Shown here in pieces: positions 1 to 6,929 of a stretch of 18,717 nucleotides of DNA (position 1 is the stretch's first letter; each line of letters opens with the position of its first letter). Source of the stretch: UMGS973 sp963609975 (GTDB taxonomy: Bacteria > Bacillota > Clostridia > Peptostreptococcales > Anaerovoracaceae); the NCBI GenBank assembly GCA_963609975.1, contig CAVDMD010000040.1, positions 1 to 18,717 of the forward strand. Direction: 5' to 3'. Under the pieces are notes generated by a model. The model searched no databases. It had not been told where the DNA came from and worked only from the letters and a program-made list of their open reading frames with translations. Made by a program: the position numbers and the translations under genes.

Positions 1-26
1 ATGACTATTGCCAATAACTTCTTCAT
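1..26 (-). CDS. 5' end of an unidentified gene leaving the window
   Basis: Reading the minus strand from 26, an ATG opens a frame that encodes MKKLLAIV before the window edge. It is preceded by a strong ribosome binding site (AAGGAGGGAAAAT, then ATG). The Lys-Lys start followed by hydrophobic residues is what the beginning of a signal peptide or lipoprotein leader looks like, but eight codons are not enough to name the protein. It lies downstream of, and in the same direction as, the glycyl radical enzyme, from which it is separated by that gene's terminator and an assembly gap. It has its own -10 box, so it is probably an independent transcription unit. Confidence 0.5.
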
Positions 27-72
27 ATTTTCCCTCCTTGTTTAGGTTTTTTGAAATAAAATTTACGCCTCT

Positions 73-78
73 ATTATA
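73..78 (-). promoter_or_regulatory. -10 box of the left-edge gene; -35 hidden by Ns
   Basis: The minus strand reads GGGGTATAATAGAG, a perfect TATAAT hexamer about 47 bases before the ATG at 26. The -35 element would lie around 95-101, inside the run of Ns, so only half of the promoter can be seen. Confidence 0.45.
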
Positions 79-82
79 CCCC

Positions 83-167
83 NNNNNNNNNNNNNNNNNN
101 NNNNNNNNNNNNNNNNNNNNNNNNNNNNNNNNNNNNNNNNNNNNNNNNNNNNNNNNNNNNNNNNNNN
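83..167. other. Assembly gap (85 Ns)
   Basis: Positions 83-167 are all N. The flanks (168-315) carry no convincing gene on either strand. The gap therefore sits in an intergenic region between the terminator of the glycyl radical enzyme gene and the promoter of the left-edge gene. Its real length may differ from 85 bases. Confidence 0.95.
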
Positions 168-315
168 AAAGACGGTGCTAATGTTTAAAATTTTTTAGGA
201 CATTTTCAAATTCGCTTGACAGAACTTTCAGCGTACTTTGCCTAAAAAAAACAGAAAACCTCATATATGTGCCGGTTTTGCGCAAACTAATACCTTGTTT
301 ACGCATTTTACCTCT

Positions 316-350
316 AAAAAAGACACAGCAGTAACACTGTGTCTTTTAGA
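316..350 (-). terminator. Terminator behind the glycyl radical enzyme gene
   Basis: An 11-bp perfect stem, AAAAGACACAG (318-328) with CTGTGTCTTTT (337-347), encloses an 8-base loop. It begins 13 bases after the stop codon of the glycyl radical enzyme on the minus strand and is followed there by a run of T. This is a textbook intrinsic terminator. Confidence 0.85.
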
Positions 351-362
351 TAAGTTTTTATA

Positions 363-2888
363 TCAGAAATGCAGCTCCGTTCTCTGGATGAGATCCTTTT
401 GCAGGGCCTCTCCGAGTTCAACGAAATAGGCGCTGTATCCGGCAACCCGGACAAGCATATCACGATAGCTGTCAGGGTCCTTTTGTGCAGCCTTCATCGT
501 TTCTGAACTCATAATATTAAACTGCACGTGCATAGGATCATTGGCAAGATAAGCATCTATAAAGCTTATGAGGTTGTCTCTGCCCTCTATGCCGCCTACT
601 GCGTTTTCAGGGAACTTGACATTGAGCAGTGTTCCGTTCGGAGCCATGCTGTGGTCCACCTTGCCCACGGAATTTGCCAGTGCGGTAGGTCCCTTTGTAT
701 CATGTGAGCCAAGCTCCGTATGAACAGGTCCCATATTGTCCGATATAGCTTCGCCTTTTTTCCTGCCGTCCAGTGAAGCATTGGTGCCAAGCCCCATAGA
801 AACATTGCCGCTTACCGAATATACACCCGGATTGAACTGTCCGCCTCTGATTGTCGGTCTTCCGATGAGCGTACTGCAGTAACATTCGAATATGAATCTG
901 AACATTTCATCCGCATAATCATCATCATTGCCGTAGTGATGAACTTTAGGGCTGTTGATCAGGTGATGCAGCACTTCATGCCCCTCCCAGTTGTCTTTGA
1001 TTGCCTGAAGCAGCTCTGCTCCTGTGTATTTTTTTTCGTCGAACACAAGCTGTCTGATTGTAACAAGTGAATCGGCGCAGGTTGCAACGCCCAGAGCCTG
1101 AGGCCCTATACCGTTGTATTTTGCTCCTCCTGCCGAGATATCCACACCCTTTTCAAGGCAGTCTGCAAAAAACGCGGATACATAAGGAAGCGGCTTTCTC
1201 TCTCTGTGTGCTCTGTCGATTACATTAAGCGATGCGCACATCTGATCTATCCAGTATTTGAACTGTTTTTTTACACTCTCAAGGAGTTCGTCCATATCCC
1301 TGTAGTCTGCCAGATTGCCTGTATCAGGTCCGAGATGTCTGCCCAGCGCTCCGCATTTTGCCCATCTTGCGCAGTGCTGCCCGCAATCAAGACATCTTCC
1401 GCCGTTGAGTACCATTTCCATAAATTTGGCCGTATTTATATAGGCCGCATCATGCCAGCCGTATTCTCTGCCGGGGATTGTCGGCTCCACACAGCCTACG
1501 ATTGCATAATCTGCGGCTTCATCGTGCGGCACGCCTTTTTTTTCGAATGCCTTAATCGTCGGAGCATCATTGTAGATTTTCGGATGTCCGTAGCCTGCCC
1601 TGATACATTCAACGGTTTTGACCTTTAACTCATAAGGCGTACCCTTGTGCATTCTGACAAGAAGCCACGGACACATCATCCTTGTATGGACAGATGCATC
1701 AAGCATCATCATCGTAAGGTCGTTGGTCAGATCATTGCCGTCCCTGTCTGCGCCGCCTATGGTCAGACACTCTCCGCCAAAGCCTCTGCCCTGCCTTACT
1801 TTGGCCGTACCTCCGTCTCTTACCTTGGTCGGGTTGTTCATCTTGACAAATGTCACTTCGAGAAGCTCCTGCGCAAACTCTTTGGTTATAGCGCCGTCAG
1901 CGATATCATTTTCGTAATAAGGATACAGCCACTGATCCATTCTGCCGTATGAAATCGAATGACCGTTGCTTTCAATCTGCGTCATAGTGGTTGCAAAGTT
2001 AAACAGCTGGAGCGCCTGCCAGAAGCTTTTGGCAGGTCCGCCTGCAATCTGCCTGCAGTTATCCGCCATGGCAATCAGTTCGGCTTTTCTTGCAGCATCG
2101 TCTGTTTCCTCCGCCTTGCGGCGAGCCAGCTCCTCATATCTGCCGATATATTTTTTTGCAGCATTGTGACAGATAAGAACAGCCTCATAAAATTCTCTTT
2201 TTATCGCAAAATCAGGATCTTCCTTTGTCAGTCCGGCAAGGCCTGCTTCGGCTCTTTTTATCATGCCGTCGAAGCCTTCTTTCATAAGTCTTTCGTAGTC
2301 CATTACCAGATGTCCGATTCCGCCGTAGTGGTACAGGTTGGTCTGGAAGATTTTCTTGCCTGTCTCCGATCCCTTGACCATTTCTTCATCCATATATTCA
2401 TTGGCCAGATCCTCTACGGTTTTGCCTTTCCAGTAATGGCACAGCTCTATGAACTCTTTTCGATCTTCTTCGTTTGCAAAGTAATGCTGATCATGTGCGC
2501 GGTCTTCAAACGGTTCATAAAGCGCTTCATGCAGCATCCAGTCAATCGAAAACTCAGGATACTGCGGGGAAGCTTTCGCCGGAGCACATATTTCTCCAAG
2601 TATCAGTTCTTCATCGTAAATCCTCAGCGTGGCATTCATCAGTATTTTTTCAAAAGCCTTTGCGCATCTGATTTTTACAGTCGCCCTTTCGTTTTCCTGA
2701 TATGCTTTCGTGATGTTTCTGAAGCGTTCAACATCTATGAGGTATTCACGATCCAGAAAAGCTTTTCTCAGATGATTTACACGAGGATACGGCGACCAGT
2801 CTTTGTGGCCGACTTCATATCCTATGCTGTATGTCCTGTCAAACGGATCAATGCCGCGTGCCGTACAATGTATATTGTTCATACTCAT
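363..2888 (-). CDS. Glycyl radical enzyme, diol-dehydratase-like active site, substrate unassigned
   Basis: An 841-residue enzyme of the pyruvate formate-lyase/glycerol dehydratase superfamily. Gly817 in RVAGYSA carries the radical. Cys466 and Glu468 in GCVEP are the thiyl and general-base residues. Compared from memory with clostridial glycerol dehydratase (His164, His281, Ser282, Cys433, Glu435, Asp447), this protein has His193, His310, Ser311, Cys466, Glu468 and Asp480. The His-His spacing (117) and Cys-to-Asp spacing (14) are identical. This argues for a dehydratase or eliminase acting on a hydroxylated substrate, rather than a choline lyase, formate lyase or arylacetate decarboxylase. 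It is about 50 residues longer than known diol dehydratases. Part of the excess is a cysteine-rich insertion (Cys499, 502, 506, 512). Its activase is immediately upstream (18-base gap). The start is ambiguous: GGGAG is 3 bases from Met1 but 9 from Met3 (2882), so Met3 is the better initiator. No microcompartment or aldehyde dehydrogenase genes are nearby. Family certain, substrate unknown. Confidence 0.9.
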   Translation of the reverse strand: MSMNNIHCTARGIDPFDRTYSIGYEVGHKDWSPYPRVNHLRKAFLDREYLIDVERFRNITKAYQENERATVKIRCAKAFEKILMNATLRIYDEELILGEICAPAKASPQYPEFSIDWMLHEALYEPFEDRAHDQHYFANEEDRKEFIELCHYWKGKTVEDLANEYMDEEMVKGSETGKKIFQTNLYHYGGIGHLVMDYERLMKEGFDGMIKRAEAGLAGLTKEDPDFAIKREFYEAVLICHNAAKKYIGRYEELARRKAEETDDAARKAELIAMADNCRQIAGGPAKSFWQALQLFNFATTMTQIESNGHSISYGRMDQWLYPYYENDIADGAITKEFAQELLEVTFVKMNNPTKVRDGGTAKVRQGRGFGGECLTIGGADRDGNDLTNDLTMMMLDASVHTRMMCPWLLVRMHKGTPYELKVKTVECIRAGYGHPKIYNDAPTIKAFEKKGVPHDEAADYAIVGCVEPTIPGREYGWHDAAYINTAKFMEMVLNGGRCLDCGQHCARWAKCGALGRHLGPDTGNLADYRDMDELLESVKKQFKYWIDQMCASLNVIDRAHRERKPLPYVSAFFADCLEKGVDISAGGAKYNGIGPQALGVATCADSLVTIRQLVFDEKKYTGAELLQAIKDNWEGHEVLHHLINSPKVHHYGNDDDYADEMFRFIFECYCSTLIGRPTIRGGQFNPGVYSVSGNVSMGLGTNASLDGRKKGEAISDNMGPVHTELGSHDTKGPTALANSVGKVDHSMAPNGTLLNVKFPENAVGGIEGRDNLISFIDAYLANDPMHVQFNIMSSETMKAAQKDPDSYRDMLVRVAGYSAYFVELGEALQKDLIQRTELHF

Positions 2889-2906
2889 ATTCTCCCTTCC
2901 AAATCA

Positions 2907-3848
2907 TTATTTTTCTTTTGTGCCTACAATGCAATGTATTCCCCGACTATTGAAATAGTCTGCTATTTTCTCAACTTTCTTCTGAAATTCCTCTCTGTCA
3001 AATTCCAGATCCTTCATCTCATAGGCCCTGTCCAAAGATCTGCATTTTTCTTCGCCCATTCTCATAAAACTAAGCAGCTGCAGAGTTTTGAGCCTTGTGC
3101 CTATGTTCTGCTCTATAAAATCCGCTGTCCTGCTTATGTTCTGCATATCGTCGTTTATTCCCGGTATAATGGGGATTCTCAGGATCATATCATGCCCTGC
3201 AAGAGCCAGACGCCTGAGATTTTCATGGATTTTTTCACATCCTGCTCCGGTATATTTTTTGTGGATCTCACTGTCCATATGCTTTATATCCGAAATAATC
3301 AGGTCTGCATACCTGACCGCAGCTTCTGCGGTTTTCCAGTCTGCATTAAATGTGGATTCCAGACAGGTGTGTATTCCGGCATCACGGCAGGCTTTGAGAA
3401 GCTCTATGGTGAAATCGCTCTGCATCAGAGGATCTCCGCCGGAAACCGTAACTCCGCCGCCGGACTTTTCGTAGTAGTTTCTGTCCTTTTCGATTACTGC
3501 CATAACATCGCTGACAGTCATATCCTCGCCCCATGCTTTCAGAGCTCCGGACGGACAGGCCTCGACACATTTAAGGCAGCCTATGCACCTGCTGCGGTCT
3601 ATCCCTGCGATGTTTTCTCTTCCGAAAAGCAGAGCCTGCCGTCTGCATACACTGATGCAAAGACCGCATTTCTGCTCCGAAATACATTTTGCGGGATATA
3701 CGCCCGGTTCTTTTGCAATCCTCTGGCTTTCAGGGTTGCTGCACCATTTGCATTTCATCATACAGCCTTTCAGAAAAATCTCAGTCCTGATTCCCGGACC
3801 GTCGTTTATCGTATAGCGCTGTATATTAAAAACCGTACCTTTTTTCAC
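2907..3848 (-). CDS. Glycyl radical enzyme activase (radical SAM)
   Basis: This 313-residue enzyme uses S-adenosylmethionine and a [4Fe-4S] cluster to place the glycyl radical on its partner encoded just downstream. The radical-SAM cluster motif CxxxCxxC is Cys29, Cys33 and Cys36. A bacterial ferredoxin insert follows, with two four-cysteine sets (Cys55/61/64/68 and Cys88/91/94/98) for two auxiliary [4Fe-4S] clusters, as in activases of glycerol dehydratase and other non-PFL enzymes. SGGDP (136-140) is the SAM-binding GGE-like motif. The start codon is GTG, with GGGGAGG five bases before it. It lies upstream of the glycyl radical enzyme gene and is presumably co-transcribed with it. A terminator at 3979-4009 separates the pair from the LuxR gene, so they should have a promoter of their own in 3850-3978. 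Confidence 0.93.
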   Translation of the reverse strand: MKKGTVFNIQRYTINDGPGIRTEIFLKGCMMKCKWCSNPESQRIAKEPGVYPAKCISEQKCGLCISVCRRQALLFGRENIAGIDRSRCIGCLKCVEACPSGALKAWGEDMTVSDVMAVIEKDRNYYEKSGGGVTVSGGDPLMQSDFTIELLKACRDAGIHTCLESTFNADWKTAEAAVRYADLIISDIKHMDSEIHKKYTGAGCEKIHENLRRLALAGHDMILRIPIIPGINDDMQNISRTADFIEQNIGTRLKTLQLLSFMRMGEEKCRSLDRAYEMKDLEFDREEFQKKVEKIADYFNSRGIHCIVGTKEK

Positions 3849-3932
3849 AACAGCCTCCCCTCTGCAGATTTCATATTATTTAAGCTTTATTCTGATTCAG
3901 TAACAGGCTTATCTGTTATCTCTATTTTAATT

Positions 3933-3950
3933 GAAATTTTCGCAAATTTC
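3933..3950. promoter_or_regulatory. Dyad upstream of the activase, possible operator
   Basis: GAAATTT and AAATTTC form a perfect 7-bp inverted repeat around a 4-base centre. A second, shorter dyad lies at 3902-3917 (AACAGG and TCTGTT around CTTA). Both fall in the 130 bases between the LuxR gene's terminator and the activase start, where the promoter of the activase-enzyme pair must be. The adjacent LuxR-type protein is the obvious candidate to bind here, which is an inference. The -35 and -10 boxes are weak (a possible AATAAT -10) and are not called. Confidence 0.35.
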
Positions 3951-3978
3951 CATGAGGATTGTTCCTTATTTTTCGTGC

Positions 3979-4009
3979 AAAAAATCCCCGGTGTTATTCC
4001 GGAGATTTT
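3979..4009 (-). terminator. Terminator behind the LuxR-type regulator
   Basis: On the minus strand AAAATCTCCGG pairs with CCGGGGATTTT (one mismatch) around a 7-base loop, and the right arm runs into six T. It lies 35 bases after the regulator's stop codon and separates it from the activase and glycyl radical enzyme genes. Confidence 0.75.
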
Positions 4010-4043
4010 GTCACCTTACTATAGTCTCAATAGGTATTTCTTC

Positions 4044-5165
4044 CTATTTTGCCGATTCGTCTTCACCTGCAGCGCCGTTTAGAATCTCATACAGCTCATA
4101 TCTGCTGTTGACCCCGCACTTTGAAAAAATATTCTGCACATGGTTTTTTACGGTGTGATAGCTGATACATAATTCGTCCGCTATCTTCTGATATGTGAGT
4201 CCCCTGCACAGAAAAGTAGCCACTTTGCGCTCAGCTGCAGTCAGCGAGAGTTCATCGTATGATTTCTGTTTTACCGAGGTTTCCTGAGAAATAGCAATCC
4301 AGTGGTATCTGTCTACGATGCCGTGGCTGTAGCTCCGGTCATATGTATAGATTCTGAATACAAGGTTTTTTATTTTTTTGACTGCAGTCCCGTCATCTTC
4401 TGTATTGCCTGTCTCTATGCCCAGAAGAAACGGCAGCCACAGGCATGGTTCTCCGTTTTCCAGCTGCGCCGATACTGCTTCTCCGCATATGCCGGTCAAA
4501 AGCCGTGCAGCCTCTTGGCTGTATCCCATCACATGTGTAAAATCATCAGTGATCAGATATGCACGCGCTCCTGAGGAAATAATCTCGTCTTTGATTTTCG
4601 ATACGATCTTAGTCTGCTCATGTTTTTTGAAGCCTGAGTATGTCATGGCTATATACTGATAGATCTGTCTGAAATTCTCTATCTCCTCATCTGAGTAATC
4701 GCCCTCTTCAAAGCTCCTGAAAAAGGAAATCTGGATATATGCATTTATTCCCAAAGCAAATGAAAGCACATAATGGCCTCCGAACTTGTTTTCCATCCAC
4801 TGCGCAAAACGGGAGCTGTCATACTGCCCTGCCTCATAGTAATCGGAGGCTCTGTAAATTCTCGGCTCATGGTTAAAATAGGTCAGCTCGTCCCGAACCG
4901 CTTCCCTGTACATCTCCTGCCGCATTTTGTCATAGGGCATAATCTCGGAATATGCATGGTCCGGTGCCGCCTCCTGTATCCCTTTTTTGGTTATCCACGA
5001 AAGGAAATTGCCATCGGTATCAAAAATCAGGATTATTGCTTTTTTGAGTCCAAAATCCCTCTGTAATTCGTCCAGCAGAGCTGCATTAAAAAATTCACGG
5101 GCTGAAATCTGTTTTTCAGACATATCTGCCACAAATCGCGATACTGATTTATCAGGGTAAGCCAA
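4044..5165 (-). CDS. LuxR-type one-component transcription regulator
   Basis: A cytosolic regulator with a C-terminal LuxR/GerE helix-turn-helix of about 57 residues (306-362 of 373), containing the conserved run TAAERKVATFLCRGLTYQKI and, further on, TVKNHVQNIFSK. The N-terminal ~300 residues show no receiver-domain aspartate pattern. They look like a GAF-like ligand pocket (about 20-175) followed by a PAS-like segment, so the protein probably senses a small molecule rather than a kinase signal. The frame is open back to a TTG at 5285, but that start has no ribosome binding site and lies at the expected transcription start of the promoter at 5290-5318. I prefer TTG at 5165, which has GGAAGG eight bases before it; ATG at 5123 is the alternative. 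It lies between the Liv importer and the glycyl radical enzyme genes and may control either. Confidence 0.82.
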   Translation of the reverse strand: MAYPDKSVSRFVADMSEKQISAREFFNAALLDELQRDFGLKKAIILIFDTDGNFLSWITKKGIQEAAPDHAYSEIMPYDKMRQEMYREAVRDELTYFNHEPRIYRASDYYEAGQYDSSRFAQWMENKFGGHYVLSFALGINAYIQISFFRSFEEGDYSDEEIENFRQIYQYIAMTYSGFKKHEQTKIVSKIKDEIISSGARAYLITDDFTHVMGYSQEAARLLTGICGEAVSAQLENGEPCLWLPFLLGIETGNTEDDGTAVKKIKNLVFRIYTYDRSYSHGIVDRYHWIAISQETSVKQKSYDELSLTAAERKVATFLCRGLTYQKIADELCISYHTVKNHVQNIFSKCGVNSRYELYEILNGAAGEDESAK

Positions 5166-5289
5166 TTCCTGCACCTTCCTTTCATGCTGTAAACTGCCCG
5201 GCAGCAGGCTGCCGAATACGGAAACCTGTTTTGTGCTGACAGCCGCAGTCCGGGCGCAGCTCACTGTCAGACAGCTTTTATTCAAGTAT

Positions 5290-5318
5290 AGTATAGCGCA
5301 ATATGCCGTTAAAGTCCA
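5290..5318 (-). promoter_or_regulatory. Sigma-70-type promoter of the LuxR-type regulator
   Basis: TGGACT (5318-5313) is followed after exactly 17 bases by TATACT (5295-5290) on the minus strand, with 4/6 and 5/6 matches to consensus. Transcription would start near 5283, inside the long upstream extension of the regulator frame, which supports a shorter protein. Confidence 0.5.
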
Positions 5319-5323
5319 TAATC

Positions 5324-5356
5324 AAACTTCCCGCGCCGGTAAGGCACAGGAAGTTT
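5324..5356. other. Strong 14-bp hairpin after livF, no U-tract
   Basis: AAACTTCCTGTGCC pairs along its whole length with GGCGCGGGAAGTTT (two G-T pairs) around a five-base loop. It lies 24 bases after the stop codon of livF. Neither strand has a T-run after the stem, so it is not a standard intrinsic terminator. It may protect the 3' end of the liv mRNA, be a weak or factor-assisted terminator, or attenuate read-through into the regulator gene. Confidence 0.6.
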
Positions 5357-5379
5357 AAGGTTTATCTGTGTTTATCTGT

Positions 5380-6090
5380 TTATTTTGCCTCGCCCAGATA
5401 TGCCTGCTGCACTCTAGGATCGTCAAGAAGTTCCCGACCTGTTCCCTCAAGGGTTATTCTGCCTGTTTCCATTACATAGGCATGGTCTGAAATTTCAAGT
5501 GCGGCTTTTGCGTTCTGCTCGATCAGAAGCACGTTTACGCCCGCTTCTTTAATCTCGGTTATAATTGAAAATATATCCCTGATAATCAGCGGTGCAAGTC
5601 CAAGTGACGGTTCATCCAGCATCAGGAGTCTGGGTTTGGTCATAAGCGCGCGCCCAACGGCAAGCATCTGCTGCTCACCGCCCGAAAGAGTGCCTGCCAT
5701 CTGCCATTCTCTTTCTTTCATTCTCGGAAACAGCTCGTAAACCCATTCCTTGTCCTTTTTGATACCTTCCTTGTCTTTGCGGAGGTAGGAGCCCATAATC
5801 AGGTTTTCTTCCACCGTAAGATCCGGGAACACGCGTCTGCCCTCGGGGCAGAGTACAATTCCCTGCTTTACTACGTTTCTTGTTTCCATCTTAGTGATGT
5901 CAGTACCGTCAAATTCTATACGGCCCTCAGGCTTTGACACAAGGCTCATTATGGCTTTGAGTGTTGTGCTCTTGCCTGCTCCGTTAGCCCCTATAAGGGA
6001 TATTATCTGTCTGTCAGGCACTTCAAGGTCAATTCCCTGCAGTGCGTGTATGCCGCCGTAATATACATGTAGATTTTCTATTTTTAACAT
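5380..6090 (-). CDS. livF: LivF-type ATPase of a branched-chain amino acid ABC importer
   Basis: One of two nucleotide-binding subunits of a HAAT-family (branched-chain amino acid type) importer, 236 residues, the usual LivF length. Walker A is GANGAGKST (34-42), the signature is LSGGEQQ (135-141), and Walker B is LLMLDEP (155-161). The switch position is LLIEQNA, with glutamine where most ABC ATPases have histidine, as is normal for LivF. The start codon overlaps the stop of livG by one base (TAATG), so the two ATPases are translationally coupled. GGGGGTGG inside the end of livG serves as ribosome binding site. The transported ligand cannot be read from this subunit. Confidence 0.95.
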   Translation of the reverse strand: MLKIENLHVYYGGIHALQGIDLEVPDRQIISLIGANGAGKSTTLKAIMSLVSKPEGRIEFDGTDITKMETRNVVKQGIVLCPEGRRVFPDLTVEENLIMGSYLRKDKEGIKKDKEWVYELFPRMKEREWQMAGTLSGGEQQMLAVGRALMTKPRLLMLDEPSLGLAPLIIRDIFSIITEIKEAGVNVLLIEQNAKAALEISDHAYVMETGRITLEGTGRELLDDPRVQQAYLGEAK

Positions 6091-6929
6091 TACTCGTCCA
6101 CCCCCAAATATGCTTCGATAACCTTAGGGTTGTTCTGTATTTCCGCAGGAGTACCCTCTGCAATCAGTCTGCCGTAGTCAAGTACATAAATTCTTTCGCA
6201 TATACCCATTACAACCTGCATATGATGCTCAATCATCAGAACCGACAGATCAAATTCATCTCTGATTTTTCTGATCAGGTGCATCAGTTCATCCGACTCC
6301 TGAGGGTTCATGCCGGCCGCAGGCTCATCAAGAAGCAGAAGCTTCGGCTCTGTGGCAAGCGCTCTTGCTATCTCAAGATGACGCTGTTTGCCGTAAGGCA
6401 GCGAGCTTGCAACATCGTCTTTGTTTTTTTCGAGTCCGAATATCCTCAGAAGCTCCATGGTATCCTGACGCATCCTGGCTTCTTCCTTGTGGTTTAATCT
6501 GAAAGTTGCCGAAAATATATTGGCTTTTGATCTCATATGCATTGCTATGAGTACGTTTTCAAATACGGTAAGAGCCTTGAACAGTCTGATGTTCTGGAAA
6601 GTTCTTGCCATGCCAAGTCTTGTTATTTTATCAGGTGTAAGCTCTGTTCTTTCTTTGTAGACTCCGTTGTTTTCGCCTTTGTAGAGCTCTTTCATCTTGC
6701 CGCGCGGATGGTTTTCGATTATTCTTTTGCCTGCAAAGTCAACAGCGCCGTTGCTGGGCGCATAAACGCCTGTTATTACATTGAACACTGTAGTCTTGCC
6801 TGCTCCGTTAGGACCGATAAGCCCTATAATCTCGCCTTTGTTTACTTCAAGGTTGAGGTTGTTTACGGCAACAACACCGCCAAACTGCATGGTCGCATCG
6901 TTAATACGAAGTACGTTTTCTTTAGTCAT
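6090..6929 (-). CDS. livG: LivG-type ATPase of a branched-chain amino acid ABC importer
   Basis: The second ATPase of the importer, 279 residues. Walker A is GPNGAGKT (39-46), the signature segment is LPYGKQRHLEIARAL (177-191), Walker B is LLLLDEP (197-203), and the switch is IEHHM with the usual histidine. The insertion between Walker A and the signature (about 80-120, containing GMARTFQNIRLF) is typical of LivG and distinguishes it from LivF. The signature has Lys181 (LPYGKQ), where LivG proteins usually have glutamine; this should not abolish function. The gene overlaps the end of livM by eight bases, with AAAGGGGG nine bases before its ATG. Confidence 0.95.
   Translation of the reverse strand: MTKENVLRINDATMQFGGVVAVNNLNLEVNKGEIIGLIGPNGAGKTTVFNVITGVYAPSNGAVDFAGKRIIENHPRGKMKELYKGENNGVYKERTELTPDKITRLGMARTFQNIRLFKALTVFENVLIAMHMRSKANIFSATFRLNHKEEARMRQDTMELLRIFGLEKNKDDVASSLPYGKQRHLEIARALATEPKLLLLDEPAAGMNPQESDELMHLIRKIRDEFDLSVLMIEHHMQVVMGICERIYVLDYGRLIAEGTPAEIQNNPKVIEAYLGVDE

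Noticed and set aside
215..240. Possible plus-strand promoter (TTGACA) near the left edge
   Set aside because: The hexamer at 215-220 has no acceptable -10 box at 16-18 bases, and no plus-strand gene follows before the antisense end of the glycyl radical enzyme.
363..2888. Naming the glycyl radical enzyme cutC, pflB or hypD
   Set aside because: The residues after the catalytic cysteine (Asp at +14, no aromatic at +16 or +17) do not fit my recollection of choline lyase or hydroxyproline dehydratase, and the protein lacks the paired-cysteine catalytic motif of formate lyase. A specific name would be a guess.
1959..4082. Very long plus-strand open frame (707 codons) opposite the glycyl radical enzyme and activase genes
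   Set aside because: Its translation is rich in Phe, Cys and Ser with no recognisable motif, it lies antisense to two proteins with intact catalytic motifs, and it has no ribosome binding site. It is a shadow of the codon bias on the other strand.
5166..5285. N-terminal extension of the LuxR-type protein back to TTG 5285
   Set aside because: There is no ribosome binding site, the sequence is not domain-like, and the start would coincide with the predicted transcription start.
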